A stretch of 64,000 bases of DNA from Ralstonia insidiosa. Its GTDB lineage: Bacteria > Pseudomonadota > Gammaproteobacteria > Burkholderiales > Burkholderiaceae. The translations under genes and the position numbers were made by a program. The stretch covers positions 2,108,001-2,172,000 of the forward strand of contig NZ_VZPV01000001.1 in NCBI RefSeq assembly GCF_008801405.1, given 5' to 3'. This document shows positions 63,231-64,000 of the stretch, in pieces (position 1 is the stretch's first letter; each line of letters starts with the position of its first letter). The notes beneath the pieces are model-generated. The model was not told where the DNA came from. It saw only the letters and a program-made list of their open reading frames with translations, and made no database searches.

Positions 63231-64000
63231 TGCACTTCCTGCAACTGACTGACCTGCATATCAAGCGCCCGGGGCGACTGGCCTACCGACGTGTGGATTC
63301 CGCTGCCTATCTGGCACGTACCGTGGCACACATCCTCGCGCAGCCGGAGCGGCCCGAGGCCATCGTGCTGACCGGCGATCTGGTAGATGCCGGCTCCCCC
63401 GAGGAATACGCGCACCTGCGCGCCGTGCTGGCACCGCTGAATGCAGCAGGCATCCGCATGCTGCCGGTGCTCGGCAACCATGACGCCCGAGACGCCGCAC
63501 GTGAAGCCTTTGCCGACTGGCTCACGCCCATTCCGGCGGCTGCACAAGACCCGCATGCCTTCCAGTACTGGACCGATATTGGTGACGTGCGCCTGATCGT
63601 GCTCGACACGCTGGACACCGGCCATCCGGGCGGCCGCCTGGGCCTGCAGCGGCTCGACTGGCTGACTGAAGCGCTGGCGCAGGAAACGCAGCGCCCGACC
63701 GTCATTGCCATGCACCATCCGCCGTTTGCCACGGGCATCCATCACATGGATGTGCAATCGCTGGCCGAAGATGACATCCCGCCGTTCGCACAGATCGTGC
63801 GTGCCGCCGGCAATGTTGAGCGCATCATCTGCGGCCATCTGCATCGCTCCATCGACGTGCGCTTTGCGGGCACGGTGGCATCGACCTGCCCATCCCCCGC
63901 GCACCAGGTGGCGTTGGATCTGGACCCGGCAGGCGAACCCGGCTTTGTGATGGAGCCGCCTGCCTACAAGGTGCACGCCTGGGTGCCGGGCCAGGGGCTG
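63230..64000 (+). CDS. Class III metallophosphodiesterase (GpdQ-like), 3' end cut by window edge
   Basis: Reading frame of 257 codons open to the right edge. The dinuclear metal site is complete: Asp8 and His10 (LTDLHI), Asp50 (LTGDLVDAG), Asn83-His84-Asp85 (LGNHDA), His162-His163 (MHHPPF), and His203/His205 (CGHLHR). This is the pattern of the GpdQ/cAMP-type phosphodiesterases (about 275 residues), so only the last few residues are probably missing. Likely reaction: hydrolysis of phosphodiesters such as glycerophosphodiesters. The start shares one base with the ATPase stop, which ties it to the transporter. Confidence 0.92.

Overview
The window is 64 kb of GC-rich, gene-dense chromosome from a betaproteobacterium of the Burkholderiales, most likely the genus Ralstonia (pickettii-like). 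This rests on the mltG-tmk-holB-pilZ-tatD gene order, Burkholderiales-type porin and Liv/TrpX-type ABC transporters, a large beta-oxidation gene set, and long intergenic palindromes of a kind I associate with Ralstonia. The genus call is inference. I see no rRNA, tRNA, prophage, plasmid or CRISPR locus, and no base-composition island.

Left part (1-18 kb). A truncated SDR gene is followed by 0.9 kb of non-coding repeats. Then comes a polyamine-type ABC operon on the minus strand, with a plausible promoter and paired direct repeats upstream. A TctE/TctD-like two-component system diverges from an outer-membrane porin, and OmpR-type 11-bp-phased repeats lie between them. After that: a J-domain protein, a TrpX-type ABC operon, and a minus-strand row of a periplasmic PPIase, a BolA-like protein, YciB, MsrB and SelO.

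Middle part (18-49 kb), lipid and carboxylate metabolism. An acyl-CoA ligase leads a Liv-type ABC operon, which suggests carboxylate rather than amino acid uptake. An SGNH hydrolase and two tandem paralogous amino acid permeases follow. Next is a beta-oxidation row: bifunctional hydratase/dehydrogenase, nicotinamidase, thiolase, long acyl-CoA dehydrogenase, SDR, thioesterase and a serine-hydrolase lipoprotein. It continues as a less obvious catabolic row (MDR reductase, class II aldolase-like, GST-like fusion, SDR, epoxide-hydrolase-like, Fe-alcohol dehydrogenase, HSL-type esterase, thioesterase, GNAT). A shared GAACG-NN-CGTTC-type operator lies before three of these units, so they may form one fatty-acid regulon. 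A LysR regulator diverges from a sterol-desaturase-family membrane protein.

Right part (49-64 kb), mostly housekeeping. This holds an NRDE protein, a DUF4936 protein and YgfZ, then the mltG-tmk-holB-pilZ-tatD-ankyrin row, then an EgtB-like enzyme. The window ends with a LacI regulator, a four-gene ABC transporter and a GpdQ-like metallophosphodiesterase cut by the right edge, in one overlapping operon. These look like a phosphodiester uptake and hydrolysis system.

The least explained signals are structural. They are three copies of a roughly 230-bp element built around a 93-bp imperfect palindrome, a degenerate GGTCC-rich tandem array, strong hairpins between the binding-protein gene and the first permease gene in all three ABC operons that have a gap there, and a possible short terminated RNA upstream of the acyl-CoA ligase.
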